In this document: piece by piece, positions 57,138 to 64,000 of the stretch
Numbering within the stretch: the stretch's first letter is position 1
How the letters are laid out: every line of letters starts with the position of its first letter
From: Klenkia soli
Lineage (GTDB): Bacteria > Actinomycetota > Actinomycetes > Mycobacteriales > Geodermatophilaceae
Assembly (NCBI RefSeq): GCF_900103975.1
Contig: NZ_FNIR01000005.1
Coordinates: 193,934-257,933 of the forward strand
DNA: 64,000 bases
Direction of reading: 5' to 3'
Program-made: the position numbers and the translations under genes
The notes under the pieces: model-generated
Databases searched by the model: none
What the model saw: only the letters and a program-made list of their open reading frames with translations
What the model was told of the DNA's origin: nothing

Positions 57138-58991
57138 TCACAGCCAGCGGTCGAACCACTCCGCTATCGCCTCGGTCAACGTCACCAGGTTCTCCCGGCC
57201 CACGACGGTGTGGCCCTCCCCGGGGAGCAGGAGCAGCTCCGCCGACTTGCCGAGGGCCGTGCACGCCTGGTGGGCCTGCACGGACTCCGCGACGGGCACG
57301 TTGGTGTCGCGATCACCGTGCGCCAGCAGGACCGGCGAGCGCAAGGCCTCCAGCGCGGTGATCGGACTGATCGTGGCCAACATCTCGCGGTCGGTGACCG
57401 GATCGCCGTACTCGGTGACCGATGCCGCAGCCATCCACGGCTCGGTCCCGGCGAAGAAGCTGCGCAGGTCGCTCATCCCGGCCAGCGACACCCCGGCGGC
57501 GAACAGGTCGGGCCACCGGGTCAGCGCCACCAGGGTCAGGTAGCCCCCGTAGGACCAGCCGTGCGCGCCCACCCGACCCGGCACCGCGATGCCGGCGTCG
57601 ACCAGGTGCGCGACGGTGTCGGCCACGTCGGTGAACGAGGCCTCGCGGGCGCCGACGTCGTCCAGGCCCATGAAGGCCGTGCCCCGACCGCCGGACCCGC
57701 GCACGTTCGGGGCGAACACGGTGAACCCGGCGGCGACCAGCGCCTGGGCGACCGGTGACCAGGCCGGTCGCTCCTGCCCCTCGGGGCCGCCGTGGAAGCT
57801 GACCACGGTGCGGTTCGGGCCGACCGTGCCGGGCGGGGTGTAGAGCCAGCCCTCGAGCTCCAGGCCGTCGGCGGCGCGGTAGTGGTGCCGCACCGGGGCG
57901 ACCAGCAGGTCGTGGTCGGGCAGCCGCGGTGAGCTGGGCAGCCGGGTGACCGACCCCGAGGCGAGGTCCACGACGTGCAGGCTGCGCGGGGCCCCCGGGC
58001 CGGTGAGCTCGGCGACCAGCGACGACCCGTCGGCGGCCAGCGACCAGCCGGGCATCACCGGCAGCGGCAGCGCGACGCGGGCGACCACCTCGCCGTCGGC
58101 GACCCGTCGCACGTCGACCTCGGTGCTGCCGTCGGCGTTCCAGACGCACAGCACCGTCCCGTCGGCGCGCACCGCGTAGCCGTCGAGGTCGGCGTCCCGC
58201 CGGCGCACGATCACCTGCGCGACCCCCGGCTCGCCGTCGGCCGACAACGGGACGACGACCAGCGCGGTGCGGTCCTCCCCCAGCTCCCCCGGCTGGGCGG
58301 CCCGCAGGTAGACCGACCGGCCGTCGGGGGCGAACCGGCCGTCCTCGCTCTGCCGGCCACCGGCGGCGTCCGCCGGGACGACCCGCCGCTGCTCACCGGT
58401 CGCGACGTCGATCAGCACCACGTGCCGCCAGCCGCGCGGACCCCGCCGGGCCAGCAGCCGGGACTCGTCGGCGGCCACGGCGGTGACGGCCAGGAACCCG
58501 CCGGTGGCCAGCGTGCGGCGGGCACCCGAGACCACGTCGACCAGGACGACGTCGGCGCCCGGCCCGTCGGCGATCGTGCAGGCGTAGTGGCCCGGCCGGG
58601 CGGTCCAGCCGCCGGCGAACACCGTGCAGCGGGGGTCCTCACCCGCGACCAGCCGACGGTCGGAGCCGTCGGGCCGCACCACCCACAGCTCGGCGCAGAT
58701 CGACCCACCCGGGCTGACCAGGTAGGCCAACCACTCGCCGTCGGGCGACCACGCGACCGACACGACCTCCTGGTCGGGACCCGACAGCACCGCCGGCGGC
58801 GTGCGCTGGTCCAGCGTCGCGACCTCCAGCCGAGGGCGGCCGCTGCGGTCGGCCACGTAGGCCACCCGCTCGCCGTCCGCGGCCAGGGCCGGGCACCAGG
58901 TGCCGGGCGCGGCGGCGATCTGGGTCAGCGCCAGCCGCACCTCGGTGGGCAGACCGGATGAGGTCTGCAGGGCGGTCTCGGGCCGGGTCAT
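57138..58991 (-). CDS. S9-family (prolyl oligopeptidase-like) serine peptidase
   Basis: 617 aa. The first 340 residues are a beta-propeller (repeats such as VVSVAWSPDGEWLAYLV and GRFAPDGRSVYLRAAQ). The last 250 form the alpha/beta hydrolase: catalytic Ser in GAHGWSYGGYLTL, Asp in LAHGDRDTNVPVAE, and His in LPGEGHTVVGREN. It should cleave short peptides or act as an acylaminoacyl-peptidase. There is no signal peptide. It lies 76 bases beyond the amidotransferase and one base before the ATP-grasp gene. Confidence 0.92.
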   Translation of the reverse strand: MTRPETALQTSSGLPTEVRLALTQIAAAPGTWCPALAADGERVAYVADRSGRPRLEVATLDQRTPPAVLSGPDQEVVSVAWSPDGEWLAYLVSPGGSICAELWVVRPDGSDRRLVAGEDPRCTVFAGGWTARPGHYACTIADGPGADVVLVDVVSGARRTLATGGFLAVTAVAADESRLLARRGPRGWRHVVLIDVATGEQRRVVPADAAGGRQSEDGRFAPDGRSVYLRAAQPGELGEDRTALVVVPLSADGEPGVAQVIVRRRDADLDGYAVRADGTVLCVWNADGSTEVDVRRVADGEVVARVALPLPVMPGWSLAADGSSLVAELTGPGAPRSLHVVDLASGSVTRLPSSPRLPDHDLLVAPVRHHYRAADGLELEGWLYTPPGTVGPNRTVVSFHGGPEGQERPAWSPVAQALVAAGFTVFAPNVRGSGGRGTAFMGLDDVGAREASFTDVADTVAHLVDAGIAVPGRVGAHGWSYGGYLTLVALTRWPDLFAAGVSLAGMSDLRSFFAGTEPWMAAASVTEYGDPVTDREMLATISPITALEALRSPVLLAHGDRDTNVPVAESVQAHQACTALGKSAELLLLPGEGHTVVGRENLVTLTEAIAEWFDRWL

Positions 58992-59067
58992 GCCACCTCC
59001 AGGTGTCGTGTGCTTCTCGCCGGGGCAGCCACCGCGGGCCGGCAGATGTTCCTATCGGCGCTGCGGT

Positions 59068-60852
59068 TCAGCGGATGCCGTGCCGCTGCAGCCACAGCTC
59101 CAGCAGCCCCACCTGCCACAGCTGGTTGCTGCCCAGCGTCGTCCGGTGGGTGTTGGGGTCGGCCAGCAGGCGGTCGGCGTAGTCGGTGCGGAACAGCCCG
59201 CGCTCCCGGGCCTCGGGGGCGTGCAGGGCCGCGCGGACGCTGGCCAGGTACTCGCCCTCCAGGTGGATGATCGCCGGCACCGGGAAGTAGCCCTTGGGCC
59301 GGTCGATGACGTGCGCCGGGATGACCGCGCGGGCGGCCTCCTTGAGCACGCCTTTGCCGCCCTGGGCCAGCTTGAGCTCGGGCGGGACGGCGGCCACCAG
59401 CTCGACGAACTCGTGGTCCAGGAACGGCACCCGGGCCTCCAGGCCCCAGGCCATGGTCATGTTGTCCACCCGCTTGACCGGGTCGTCGACCAGCATGATC
59501 GTCGAGTCCAGCCGCAGCGCCCGGTCCAGCGTGGTGTCCGCGCCGGGCCGGGCGAAGTGGTCGGCCACGAACGCCCGGCTGACGTCCTCGGTCAGCAGCC
59601 AGCGGTCGGTGAGGATGCCGGCCAGCTCGGCGTGCGGACGGTCGACGAACACGCCCGCGTAGGCCTCGACGGCCCGGTCGACCGGGACGCCGTCCAACGG
59701 CGGGTACCAGTCGTAGCCGGCGAGCACCTCGTCGGCGCCCTGCCCGCTCTGCACCACCTTGACGTGCTGGCTGACCTGCTGGGAGAGGAGGTAGAACGCC
59801 ACGCAGTCGTGGCTGACCATGGGCTCGCTCATCGCGCCGATCGCGCCGTCCAGCCCGGCGTGCACGTCGGCGGTGGGCACCAGCAGCCGGTGGTGGTCGG
59901 TGCCGAAGTGCTCGGCGATCACGTCGGAGTAGGCGAACTCGTCGCCCTCGCGGCCACCGACCGCCTCGAAGCCGATGGAGAAGGTGGCCAGGTCGCGCTG
60001 CCCCTCCTCGGCCAGCAGCCCGACGATCAGCGAGGAGTCCAGCCCCCCGGACAGCAGGACGCCGACCGGGACGTCGGCGACCATCCGGCGGCGCACCGCC
60101 GTCCGGAGGCTGTCCAGCACCCGGTCCTGCCACTCGACGGCCGACAGGCCGGCGAGCTCGGCACGGCGCTCGTGCACCGGCGTCCAGTAGACGTGGTCGG
60201 ACTCGCGTCCGTCGGCCTCGTAGGTGCGCACCGTGGCCGGCGGCAGCTTGCCCACCCCGGCCAGGATCGTGCGCGGCGCGGGGACGACGGAGTGGAAGCT
60301 CAGGTAGTGGTGCAGGGCGACCGGGTCGATGCTCGTGTCCACCCCGCCGGCCCGGACCAGCGCGGGCAGGCTCGAGGCGATCCGCACCCTGCCCGGCCCG
60401 CGGCTGAGGTAGACCGGCTTGATGCCCAGCCGGTCCCGGGCGACGACGACCCGGCCGGTACCGCGCTCGACCACCACGACGGCGAACATGCCGAGGAACT
60501 TCTCCACGAACGCGGTGCCCCAGCGGTGGTAGGCCTTGAGCACCACCTCGGTGTCGCTGGTGGAGGCGAACCGGTACCCCTCGGCACGCAGCTCCTCGCG
60601 CAGCTCGCGGTAGTTGTAGATGATCCCGTTGAAGACGCAGGTCAGGCCCAGCTCGAGGTCGACCATCGGCTGGGCGCCGGCATCGGTCAGGTCGATGATC
60701 TTCAGCCGGCGGTGGCCCAGCGCCACCGGGCCGGACTGCCAGACCCCCGAGCCGTCGGGGCCGCGGGGGGCCAGCTGGTCGCACATCGCGGCCACGGCGC
60801 CGACGTCGGCCACCCCGCCGTCGAACCTGATCTCGGCCGATATGCCGCACAC
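59068..60852 (-). CDS. Asparagine-synthetase-like amidotransferase (N-acetylglutaminylglutamine amidotransferase type)
   Basis: 594 aa. Start is GTG 60852 so that Cys2 becomes the N-terminal glutaminase nucleophile (CGISAEIRFDG), with a GGGGAG site upstream. Residues 2-210 are the class II glutaminase (RRLKIIDLTDAGAQPM, GIIYNYRELREEL, ARDRLGIKPVYLS). The synthetase part has the PP-loop LLSGGLDSSLIVGLL and the segments KVVQSGQGADEVLAGYDWYPPL, DPVKRVDNMTMAWGLEARVPFLDHE and KGYFPVPAI. These match the NAGGN-type amidotransferases rather than ordinary AsnB. It would amidate a glutamine-containing dipeptide osmolyte. No GNAT/ATP-grasp NAGGN synthetase is nearby. Confidence 0.88.
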   Translation of the reverse strand: MCGISAEIRFDGGVADVGAVAAMCDQLAPRGPDGSGVWQSGPVALGHRRLKIIDLTDAGAQPMVDLELGLTCVFNGIIYNYRELREELRAEGYRFASTSDTEVVLKAYHRWGTAFVEKFLGMFAVVVVERGTGRVVVARDRLGIKPVYLSRGPGRVRIASSLPALVRAGGVDTSIDPVALHHYLSFHSVVPAPRTILAGVGKLPPATVRTYEADGRESDHVYWTPVHERRAELAGLSAVEWQDRVLDSLRTAVRRRMVADVPVGVLLSGGLDSSLIVGLLAEEGQRDLATFSIGFEAVGGREGDEFAYSDVIAEHFGTDHHRLLVPTADVHAGLDGAIGAMSEPMVSHDCVAFYLLSQQVSQHVKVVQSGQGADEVLAGYDWYPPLDGVPVDRAVEAYAGVFVDRPHAELAGILTDRWLLTEDVSRAFVADHFARPGADTTLDRALRLDSTIMLVDDPVKRVDNMTMAWGLEARVPFLDHEFVELVAAVPPELKLAQGGKGVLKEAARAVIPAHVIDRPKGYFPVPAIIHLEGEYLASVRAALHAPEARERGLFRTDYADRLLADPNTHRTTLGSNQLWQVGLLELWLQRHGIR

Positions 60853-60973
60853 GAGCGACTCCCCTCGCCCCGGCGCACCGGGGGTCGTCGAAGCACCCAC
60901 CCTGCCCGCTCCGTGTTGCCGCGGCATGTCGCGGATCTGGCGTGTCCGGCGGCGGTGGCCCGGGCGGCGCCGT

Positions 60974-60979
60974 TAGCCT
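60974..60979 (+). promoter_or_regulatory. Possible -10 element of sepH
   Basis: TAGCCT in the context CGTTAGCCTCG, 48 bases before the sepH ATG. It lies in the 175-base divergent gap with the amidotransferase. No -35 element is obvious. Confidence 0.4.
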
Positions 60980-61027
60980 CGTTCCTGGTCCCTGTCCGCC
61001 GTCGAAGATCCGAGAGGTCGTCTACCC

Positions 61028-61921
61028 ATGCGCACCCTGCGCCTCGTGGCGCTCTCCGACGACGGCCGCAGCCTGGTCCTCGCCGCGGACGTGCCCGACT
61101 CGATCGACAACGGCGAGCGCTTCTACCTGCCGATCGACGACCGCCTGAAGGCCGCGTCCCGCGGGGACGCGCAGCGCATGGGCCAGATCGAGCTCGACGC
61201 CGCCAACGCGCTGTCGCCGCGGGTGATCCAGTCCCGCATCCGGGCCGGCGAGACCCCCGAGCAGGTCGCGCACGCCTCGGGCACCTCCGTCGAGCGGATC
61301 ATGCGGTTCGCCCACCCGGTGCTGCAGGAGCGCGCCCGGGTCGCCGAGCAGGCCCAGGGGGCCCGCGTGCGGCTGTCCGAGGGCACGCCGGCCGTCGCCC
61401 TCGAGCAGTTCATGTCCGACCGGCTCCGGCTGCTGGGCGCCGACCTGGACGCCGTCCGCTGGGACTCCCACCGCACCGACGACGGCACCTGGCAGGTCCG
61501 CGCAGCCTGGAAGGCCGGCCACAAGTCGGGCACCACCAAGTGGAGCTACGACACCGCCACCCGCACCGTCACCCCGGTCGACGCCACCACGATGGACTTC
61601 GCCGAGGGCACCCGCCTGGTGCGCGTCGTCCCCGACGTCCCGGCCGGCCTGCCGGCGGCACCGGGCCCCCGCCGCACCATCGCCGCCGTCCCCGTCGAGG
61701 ACGCCTGGGACGCCGCCGAGGAGCCGGAGGCGGCCGAGGACGACGAGGTGCGCAACGTGGTGCCCGTCGACGGCAGCCCGGTCGACGTCCTGCTGTCCGG
61801 CGACGGCGGCCCCGAGCACGACACCGTCGTCCTCGACCGGGTCGACCCCGAGGCCGAGGACCCCCGCGCGGCGATCCCGGCCTGGGAGGACATCGTCTTC
61901 GGCGTCCGCCGCCACCGCTGA
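61028..61921 (+). CDS. sepH: Septation protein SepH
   Basis: 297 aa. The N-terminal 170 residues form the DUF3071 domain: MRTLRLVALSDDGRSLVLA, a helix-turn-helix-like part TPEQVAHASGTSVERIMRFAHPV near residue 80, then the WQVRAAWKAGHKSGTTKWSYD strand pair. The C-terminal half is acidic and low in complexity, ending with basic VRRHR. SepH stimulates FtsZ assembly in actinobacteria. Length is a little shorter than the Streptomyces protein, mainly in the linker. Confidence 0.94.
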   Translation: MRTLRLVALSDDGRSLVLAADVPDSIDNGERFYLPIDDRLKAASRGDAQRMGQIELDAANALSPRVIQSRIRAGETPEQVAHASGTSVERIMRFAHPVLQERARVAEQAQGARVRLSEGTPAVALEQFMSDRLRLLGADLDAVRWDSHRTDDGTWQVRAAWKAGHKSGTTKWSYDTATRTVTPVDATTMDFAEGTRLVRVVPDVPAGLPAAPGPRRTIAAVPVEDAWDAAEEPEAAEDDEVRNVVPVDGSPVDVLLSGDGGPEHDTVVLDRVDPEAEDPRAAIPAWEDIVFGVRRHR

Positions 61922-61925
61922 AGGA

Positions 61926-61978
61926 CCCCCTCGCCCCCCCGAACCACGCTCCGCGCGGCCCGGGACCCTGCGAGGGGG
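61926..61978. terminator. Possible terminator downstream of sepH
   Basis: CCCCCTCGC (61926-61934) pairs exactly with GCGAGGGGG (61970-61978) across a 35-base GC-rich spacer that can fold further. It begins four bases after the sepH stop. Confidence 0.45.
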
Positions 61979-62083
61979 CCGTTCCAGCACGTCACCTGTG
62001 ATCGGGCACTCCGTGTCCGAGCTGCGCGTTCCGGGTAGTGCTGGTCTCGGCAACAACGCCGCAGCACGAGGAGGACGACGACC

Positions 62084-62560
62084 ATGACCGCTTCGGTTTC
62101 CATGCCCGCCGGGGGTGTCCAGGTGGGGACCTACGCCGACTACGCCCAGGCGCAGCGCGCGGTCGACTACCTCAGCGACGAGCAGTTCCCCGTCGAGAAC
62201 GTGCAGATCGTCGGCACCGACCTCCGCTCCGTCGAGCAGGTCGTGGGTCGGCTCACCTACGGCCGCGCCGCCGGCGCCGGTGCTGCCTCCGGCGCCTGGT
62301 TCGGTCTGTTCGTCGGGTTGCTGCTGGGCATCTTCGCCCCCGACGGCTCCAGCTGGATCAGCTCGGTGCTCACCGGCCTGGTCATCGGGCTGGTCTTCGG
62401 CGCGCTGTTCGGCGTGGCCGGCTACGCCGCCACCCGGGGGCGCCGCGACTTCGCCACCACGGGCCAGAAGATCGTCGCCGGCCGCTACGACGTGCTCTGC
62501 AACCCGCAGTTCGCCGAGCAGGCCCGCGCCCACCTGGCTCGCCTCAGCCTCAAGGGCTGA
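62084..62560 (+). CDS. General stress protein 17M-like membrane protein
   Basis: 158 aa. The N-terminal 60 residues are the 17M/YflT-like domain (VGTYADYAQAQRAVDYLSDEQFPVENVQIVGTDL). Two membrane helices follow (GAWFGLFVGLLLGIFAP and LTGLVIGLVFGALFGVAGYAA), then a short cytoplasmic tail. A membrane protein gene adjoins sepH in mycobacteria too. It abuts the convergent methyltransferase stop without a gap. Confidence 0.88.
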   Translation: MTASVSMPAGGVQVGTYADYAQAQRAVDYLSDEQFPVENVQIVGTDLRSVEQVVGRLTYGRAAGAGAASGAWFGLFVGLLLGIFAPDGSSWISSVLTGLVIGLVFGALFGVAGYAATRGRRDFATTGQKIVAGRYDVLCNPQFAEQARAHLARLSLKG

Positions 62561-63343
62561 TCACCTGAGCTGGGCGAAGGCGACGGCGGCGGCCGCCGCG
62601 ACGCCGAGGGAGTCCACGCCCGAGCGCATCGGGATGCGCGCCCGCACGTCGACCGCCGCCATCGCCCCGGCCGACAACCCGGGACCCTCGGCGCCGAGCA
62701 GCAGCGCCGTCCGCGGGTGCTCGGCCGGGTCCAGCGAGCTCAGGTCGACCTCGGCGCCCGGGGTCAGCGCGACGGTGGTGAAGCCGGCCGCCCGCACCCG
62801 CTCCAGGTCGCCGGGCCAGTCGGTGAGCACCCGCACCGGCAGGGTCAGCAGGTGGCCCATCGAGACCCGCACCGACCGCCGGTAGTACGGGTCGGCGCAG
62901 GTCGGGTCCAGCAGCAGCGCGTCGATGCCCAGGGCGACGGCCGACCGGCCGATCGACCCGATGTTCTCGTGGTCGTTGAGCCCCTCGAGCACCGCGATCC
63001 GCCGGGAGCCGGCCAGGACGTCGGCCAGCTCGGGCTGGGCGGGCCGCTCGGCCGACGCCAGCACGCCCCGGGTCAGCCGGAAGCCGATGGTCTCCGACAC
63101 CACCCACTTGTCCGCCTCGTAGGCCGGCACGCCCGCGGGGAGGTCCAGCGCCGCCAGCCGCCCGGCGACGCCGTAGACCGCCCGCAGCGCGAGCCCGGTG
63201 GTCAGCAGCCGCTCGACCGCGGTGACGCCCTCGACCACCACCGGGCCGGTGCCGCGCGCCGTACCGGGACGACGGTCCCCCGCGTGCAGGTCGTGGAAGT
63301 CGGCCACCCGGGGATCGCGCGGGTCGGTGATCAGCTCGGGCAC
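62561..63343 (-). CDS. TrmH/SpoU-family RNA 2'-O-methyltransferase
   Basis: 260 aa SPOUT enzyme. Motif 1 NDHENIGSIGRSA, motif 2 LLLGAEGPGLSAGAM, motif 3 IPMRSGVDSLGVAAAAAVAF form the knotted AdoMet site. An N-terminal substrate-binding extension of about 110 residues is present. It methylates ribose in rRNA or tRNA; the exact site is unknown. The GTG start is at 63343. Confidence 0.92.
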   Translation of the reverse strand: MPELITDPRDPRVADFHDLHAGDRRPGTARGTGPVVVEGVTAVERLLTTGLALRAVYGVAGRLAALDLPAGVPAYEADKWVVSETIGFRLTRGVLASAERPAQPELADVLAGSRRIAVLEGLNDHENIGSIGRSAVALGIDALLLDPTCADPYYRRSVRVSMGHLLTLPVRVLTDWPGDLERVRAAGFTTVALTPGAEVDLSSLDPAEHPRTALLLGAEGPGLSAGAMAAVDVRARIPMRSGVDSLGVAAAAAVAFAQLR

Positions 63344-63423
63344 GGCTGCCGATCATGCCCGCCGCGCCCGGCGGACCCGCGTTCGGACTGCAGGTCGGCC
63401 ACCCGGCGCGCACTGTGGGACGT

Positions 63424-64000
63424 GTGACCACCACCGTGATCGGCGCCGGCATCGCCGGCATCGCCGCCGCCAGCGCCCTGCGCGACGCCGACCGGCCGGT
63501 CCGGGTCCTGGACCGGGGACGCCGCCCCGGGGGGCGGATGGCCGGCCGCGAGCTGCACGGCCGGGTGGTCGACCTCGGCGCCTCCTACCTCACCGCCACC
63601 GCGGGCACCGCGTTCGCCGACGTCGTCGCCGACTGGGTGGACCGCGGGGTGGCCCGGGAGTGGACCGACACCTTCGCCGTCGCCGGACCCGACGGGCTGA
63701 CCGACCGGAAGACCGGCCCGATGCGCTACGGGGCCGCCGGCGGGCTGCGTTCGCTCGTGGTCGACCTGGCGCGCGACCTCGACCTCACCAGCGGGCGCAC
63801 GGTGCAGCAGGTCGGCGCCGGCCCGGTCGTCGACGGCGAGGCGACCGACGCCGTCGTCCTCGCGCTGCCCGACCCGCAGGCCCGCCGGCTGCTCGACCCG
63901 GGGTCGCCGACCGAGCGGGTGCTCGACGCCCGCGGGTGGCAGGCCACCCTCGCGGTCGTGCTGGGGTGGGCCGACCGCCGCTGGGCCGCCGACCTGCACG
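63424..64000 (+). CDS. Renalase-like NAD(P)/FAD-dependent oxidoreductase (3' end outside window)
   Basis: From GTG 63424 the frame stays open to the right edge (about 192 residues). It starts TTTVIGAGIAGIAAASALRD with the FAD motif GAGIAG, followed by VLDRGRRPGGRMAGRE, LGASYLTATAGTAFADVV, and GPMRYGAAGGLRSLV. This layout matches the renalase/amine-oxidase-like flavoproteins of actinobacteria, which are around 310-330 aa. The C-terminal FAD motif lies beyond the window. The gene is divergent from the methyltransferase across 80 bases. Confidence 0.87.
   Translation, partial: MTTTVIGAGIAGIAAASALRDADRPVRVLDRGRRPGGRMAGRELHGRVVDLGASYLTATAGTAFADVVADWVDRGVAREWTDTFAVAGPDGLTDRKTGPMRYGAAGGLRSLVVDLARDLDLTSGRTVQQVGAGPVVDGEATDAVVLALPDPQARRLLDPGSPTERVLDARGWQATLAVVLGWADRRWAADLH

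Noticed and set aside
57138-58991. S9 peptidase as a secreted enzyme
   Set aside because: The N-terminus (MTRPETALQTSSGLPTEVR) has no hydrophobic signal segment, so a cytoplasmic location is more likely.
58900-62001. Plus-strand open frame of over 1000 codons across the amidotransferase, promoter gap and sepH
   Set aside because: It is antisense to one well-supported gene and out of frame with sepH; composition is that of a shadow in GC-rich DNA.

Overview
The window is chromosomal DNA of a very GC-rich actinobacterium. Almost all third codon positions are G or C, GTG starts are common, and neighbouring genes are often coupled by ATGA/GTGA overlaps. Actinobacterial markers include SepH, a 7Fe ferredoxin, an F420-dependent (LLM) oxidoreductase, a mycobacterial-type SerC and a PaaX regulator. 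The content suits Geodermatophilaceae or a close relative, but that is inference. I see no transposase, integrase, CRISPR array or rRNA.

Layout. 1-1740: end of an amino-acid permease and an FAD amine oxidase. 1828-5090: pta-ackA acetate pathway. 5131-8670: two-component system coupled to an ABC-2 exporter. 8780-11840: small genes, a tRNA-like remnant, a lipoprotein gene coupled to an archaeal-type ATPase, and tRNA-Arg(CCT). 12096-14720: GNAT, photolyase and a frameshifted RCC1-repeat gene. 14825-18251: molybdopterin oxidoreductase, ferredoxin and ferredoxin reductase in one overlapping unit. 18303-25524: acyl-CoA synthetase, AraC regulator, CBS protein, SCO6745-like protein, Nei glycosylase, GNAT, ABM monooxygenase and FprA-like reductase. 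25587-34041: membrane protein, PEP carboxylase, SMP-30 protein, SDR plus LLM pair, and a second ABC-2 exporter. 34112-37437: a hypothetical gene, two tandem HTH-TM-extracytoplasmic paralogues and PaaX.

37426-49890 is a ten-gene reverse-strand operon: solute-binding lipoprotein, DppB permease, a DppC-DppD fusion, DppF ATPase, two alpha/beta hydrolases, a CapA-like protein, a CaiB CoA-transferase and two proteins resembling 2-hydroxyacyl-CoA dehydratase subunits that lack most cluster cysteines. It reads as uptake, hydrolysis and CoA-dependent processing of an unknown compound.

50066-64000: glgC, an MFS exporter coupled to pdxH, then citrate synthase-serC, sepH, a 17M-like membrane protein and a SpoU methyltransferase. 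That block resembles the mycobacterial citA-serC-sepH neighbourhood, but here a reverse-strand trio (N-acetylglutaminylglutamine amidotransferase-like protein, S9 peptidase, ATP-grasp ligase-like protein) sits between serC and sepH. A renalase-like flavoprotein runs off the right edge.

The best candidates for undescribed biology are the ten-gene operon, the amidotransferase/peptidase/ATP-grasp trio and the tandem RodZ-like paralogues.
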